Origin: Marisa cornuarietis
Lineage: Eukaryota; Mollusca; Gastropoda; Architaenioglossa; Ampullariidae
Assembly (NCBI GenBank): GCA_004794655.1
Contig: SMMW01000056.1
Location: forward strand, 1,954,001 to 2,018,000
Length of the DNA stretch: 64,000 nucleotides
Reading direction: 5' to 3'
Part shown: one piece after another, positions 60,816 to 64,000 of the stretch
Numbering within the stretch: the stretch's first letter is position 1
Layout: each line of letters starts with the position of its first letter
The notes under the pieces: generated by a model
Seen by the model: the letters and a program-made list of their open reading frames with translations, nothing else
Database searches by the model: none
Told to the model about the DNA's origin: nothing
Translations under genes and position numbers: made by a program

Positions 60816-61744
60816 ACAAGATAAGGGACAGGAAGATAAGTATGAGAGCATGAATAAAAAAGTCAACCAAACAGACCGAAGTAACCACAAACCAAATCAT
60901 TCCTAAAAAAAGATTTGTGTTAGGAAAGACAAGATTTCAGTGCAGCTACTGTCGAAATCAACTCACGTATATAACATGAATATAGATTTTCCAAATGTAC
61001 TTTAAGTGTGCACCTACAGGAAGGGAAGGTTGGGGCAACAGGAAAGTCCTTCTCCATTTCTATTTATCGATAGTCTCTGTCAGTTTGTCCAGCGCTGAAA
61101 TTCAAATTTTATCTTAAAAAAATAAAACTCCCAAACTCGTGAAAGTGGCAGTTATGCTAAAAGTCGTTGGAGTAACTTGAAGCTTAATTGCCTGGCTAGT
61201 AAACTGCTGGGGCTATACAATGAGAGGACCTTGAACTTACAATAAATACGACGACGGATGGTCATTTTCTCAAAAACATTGCGAAGCTTGCCTGCGGGCG
61301 TTGTGAGGAAAATAAATCTCCCCACCATGTTTAGACAAATATCCAGACGTCAGCACCAACAAAACTCAAAAAAAAAAAGAAAAAAAAGTAGATGACTGCA
61401 ATCTGCTTCCTGTCATGCCATCAAACATTATACCTAATTATTAATCAGACCAAGGGCTGAAGCGTGTACACAGGACCTGACATGTCAATATATTTAGCAG
61501 TGTAGCAGCCTAATAGCAAGATCGTCGTAACCGGAACCTTTATTTATTTTGTTCCTGATACACACGTACTGAAGTAACATGAGATGTTGAGATCAACATC
61601 ATCAAATATTATCAACATGGTATCAGGCAGTGAGTTTTCTCTAGAGAACACCCAACCATCGTTGTAGTTTTAGAATTGATTCTATCCATCTATAGTTGTT
61701 GCCACCAGAGTATAGTCAGGGGACGCCACTGTAGTCTGTGCTAG

Positions 61745-61800
61745 ACAAATTTATTGAAATGACAAATGAACACCTTTATTAATCCCAGTGGGAGTTATGT
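61745..61800 (-). mobile_element. 3' end of a LINE, minus strand
   Basis: Minus strand reads CTCCCACTGGGATTAATAAA then GGTGTTCATTTGTCATTTC, a GGGA(T)TAATAAA-type LINE 3' end. Only the tail is seen. Confidence 0.5.
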
Positions 61801-61987
61801 TCGGGAAAGTGTGCTCAGCTAGAAAGTTATAAAAATAAAGACAGAACAAGTACTAGTTACAAAAAAAAGGATATGAAAACTTCAAAACGCGCTCACATAC
61901 AGGTAAACCATTCCTAACAGACCTACATCATCATTATTATCATAACACTGTCACAGATCTAGGTGAGGTCGAAAGTCTCATCCTGCG

Positions 61988-62528
61988 TGGAAGAATGAAA
62001 GAGCGTGAATGACGTCAGTTTGTCTGAATGCGTATTGATGATGAAAAAAGATCTGTGACGTGTGTAGAGAATCTTGGGAAACAATGGAGAAGAGGCTGAA
62101 GAAGAATCGTTACAGGAGTAAAATAAGAGAAGACGAGAGATAGAGAAACATTTAAGAGAAAGAGCTGTTGAAGAAGAAGAATCGTTTGGGAAGGAGAATC
62201 GTCAGAGGAGTAAAATAAGAGTAGACTAGAGATAATCTTGAGAAAATAACGGAGACGGAAGAAGAATGGTTGGAGAGAAAGAGACGTTGGAGAGAAGAAT
62301 CGTTTGAGGAGAATCGCTGGAGGAAAAAGGAATGAGAATGGAAACAGTGTGAATAGTTGTTAGAACGAAGTTAGGAATTCTCTTTTTTATATCTTTGTTT
62401 TTTATTTATTTTTTTAAGTAAATGGAGGTAGAACTGCACAGGCAAGTCTTTTTATTCTTTTGTGCGTAAGAACACGTGTTTGTCTGACCCGTGCGTGTGA
62501 TTGAAAGAGAGAGAGAGTGAGAGAGTCG

Positions 62529-62530
<2 letters not shown>
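61988..62530 (+). repeat. Unidentified ~0.5 kb dispersed repeat, copy 2
   Basis: Begins GTGGAAGAATGAAAGAGCGT followed by GAATGACGTCAGTT, has a long GAAGAAGAATCGTT-rich middle and ends near AAGAACACGTGTTTGTCTGA, colinear with 39399-39930. A (CA)n tract follows at 62530. Confidence 0.6.

Positions 62531-62580
<50 letters not shown>
62530..62580. repeat. (CA)n microsatellite
   Basis: About 25 CA units directly after the unknown repeat copy. Confidence 0.97.
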
Positions 62581-62583
<3 letters not shown>

Positions 62584-63481
62584 GTTTTATTTACACATGG
62601 TTTTTTTTTAGATGGCTTCGTCCTTATTGTTGGCCTAAAAAAAAACCCTCGACTTGCTGCATGACTTAAAACAAAACAGCTTAACTGTGTAATCAGGTGG
62701 GTCTATAATACAATAAAATATTAAACACTGAAATGCTTCCACCGAATACATCAACATAAAACATTATTCGCTCTCGACTCGCCTTCGCCACAAACCCACA
62801 CACACACCAAAAAACGGTCAATCTTTTATCTCGCTCTCTCTCTCTTTCGCGCGCGCGCACACATACACGCGTGAGCAAACACAGACAACAAATAAGTCAA
62901 TCTGAAGGCACATTAGACAAGCCATTATTTGAACACTGCCCAAGCGTGGGTACAGATGTGTACATGTGAACCCCCATATAGTTTCCACTCCTGATTTCTC
63001 CGGCAAATGTGTGCAGGTGAGTAGAAAGAGATCGTTGACGTACATAAACCATTTCTAGCTTAGCCATCATTATGTTTTGTTATATTTCCCCAGCAGTGGA
63101 AGCTCTCAAGTTCAAAGCCCGGTTGCGTTAGTGGCCGGAAAAAACTCCAAACCAGAAGTCAGTGGCTCTCTAAATCTTTTATTTTTCATCTTCCGTTAAA
63201 GATAAAGCCAGAAGGGAAAGCATGTACCCTGCCTTTCACATGAGACACCCAACATGCAGTCAGCCACAGAATTCACGTCCCCTGGAATGACTAGGTTACT
63301 GTCTGTATCTCTCTTTCCATTCCCTTTCTTTCTGTCTTCAAAGATTTCCTTTACATTAATAAAAAAAATAGCATTCCCTTCCCTTAGAGATGTATTTGTT
63401 GTTCACAAGGAACCATTCATCGTCCATATTCTCAATTTTCTTCATAATATTTGTTCTCTGATCTTATAAATAGAACAATGG

Positions 63482-63484
<3 letters not shown>

Positions 63485-63528
<44 letters not shown>
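63485..63528. repeat. (GT)n microsatellite
   Basis: About 22 GT units. Confidence 0.97.
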
Positions 63529-63532
<4 letters not shown>

Positions 63533-64000
63533 CTATACCAATCCGTAGTGTTTGTTTGCTGCTCACCAAACTCTGCTGACACACTGCATTCCAGGATGAG
63601 AGCTTTGGCTCTTGACCTGAAGTATGTCACTGGCACAACAAAACGACTTGCCCTGACAAATTAATGAAGTAAATTGATTGCTTTTCTTCTATCGTACCTA
63701 CCCCCACCCCCAAAAAAAGAAAACCATATCAAAAAGATAAACCTGTGTAATTTTATTTTCAACCTGAACCTTGAAAGGATAGACTACAATGCATTTCTCA
63801 ATCATCGGTTAGAACGTACTTCCTCAAAAGCCAAGGAAAAAGCAGTTATTCATCAGCTGCTACTTTGTCATTAAAACAAGCGCGTGCGTTGTGAAAGGGG
63901 ACATAACTGACATCAGCACCCACCCCCCTCAATTACGATTGACATTTTTTTAGGAATCTTCCTATCGACCAACACCTGCACCCGGAAGACCCAACCCACA

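Larger units (their letters stand above)
59866..64000. other. Region downstream of gene C
   Basis: Gene C 3' flank with AATAAA at 60247, then simple repeats, a minus-strand LINE tail at 61745, copy 2 of the unknown ~0.5 kb repeat and microsatellites. No coding sequence is supported to the window end. Confidence 0.6.

Overview
The window is eukaryotic. Its coding sequence is split into short exons by GT-AG introns, and it is crowded with microsatellites, non-LTR retrotransposon remnants and tRNA-derived SINEs. The protein families and repeat types suggest a lophotrochozoan animal, most likely a mollusc (perhaps a gastropod); this is inference and no species can be named.

All recognisable host genes are three complete ionotropic glutamate receptor (iGluR) genes in head-to-tail tandem on the plus strand: gene A (4448-17088, 16 exons, 881 aa), gene B (27482-43462, 13 exons, 917 aa) and gene C (50062-59865, 15 exons, 839 aa). 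I joined the exons by hand from splice sites and phase. Each gene closes as one uninterrupted frame from an ATG with signal peptide to a stop. Each protein has a signal peptide, an amino-terminal domain (ATD), a split ligand-binding domain (S1/S2), M1, re-entrant pore loop, M3 with a TANLAAF motif, and M4. Genes A and C resemble the IR25 class of protostome ionotropic receptors, normally a broadly expressed chemosensory co-receptor. Gene B is a more divergent receptor.

Layout: 1-4447 is repeat-rich intergenic DNA with a possible terminal exon at 438-518, a SINE, and a (CTAT)n tract of about 264 bp. Gene A follows; its first intron holds a SINE nested in another repeat. Between A and B lie 10.4 kb with LINE remnants and degenerate minisatellites. 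Gene B has introns swollen by three LINE fragments. Between B and C lie 6.6 kb starting with a minus-strand RTE-like LINE remnant. Gene C carries a 146-bp hAT-type MITE with perfect inverted termini and an 8-bp target duplication. Its 3' flank holds a second copy of an unidentified ~0.5 kb repeat also present in gene B.

The copies share many intron positions but differ at the pore Q/R site, at one glutamate-contact position and in their cytoplasmic tails. The array therefore looks like an old tandem duplication whose intact members have diverged. The most interesting question is whether these are co-receptor-like subunits with altered permeation and ligand choice.
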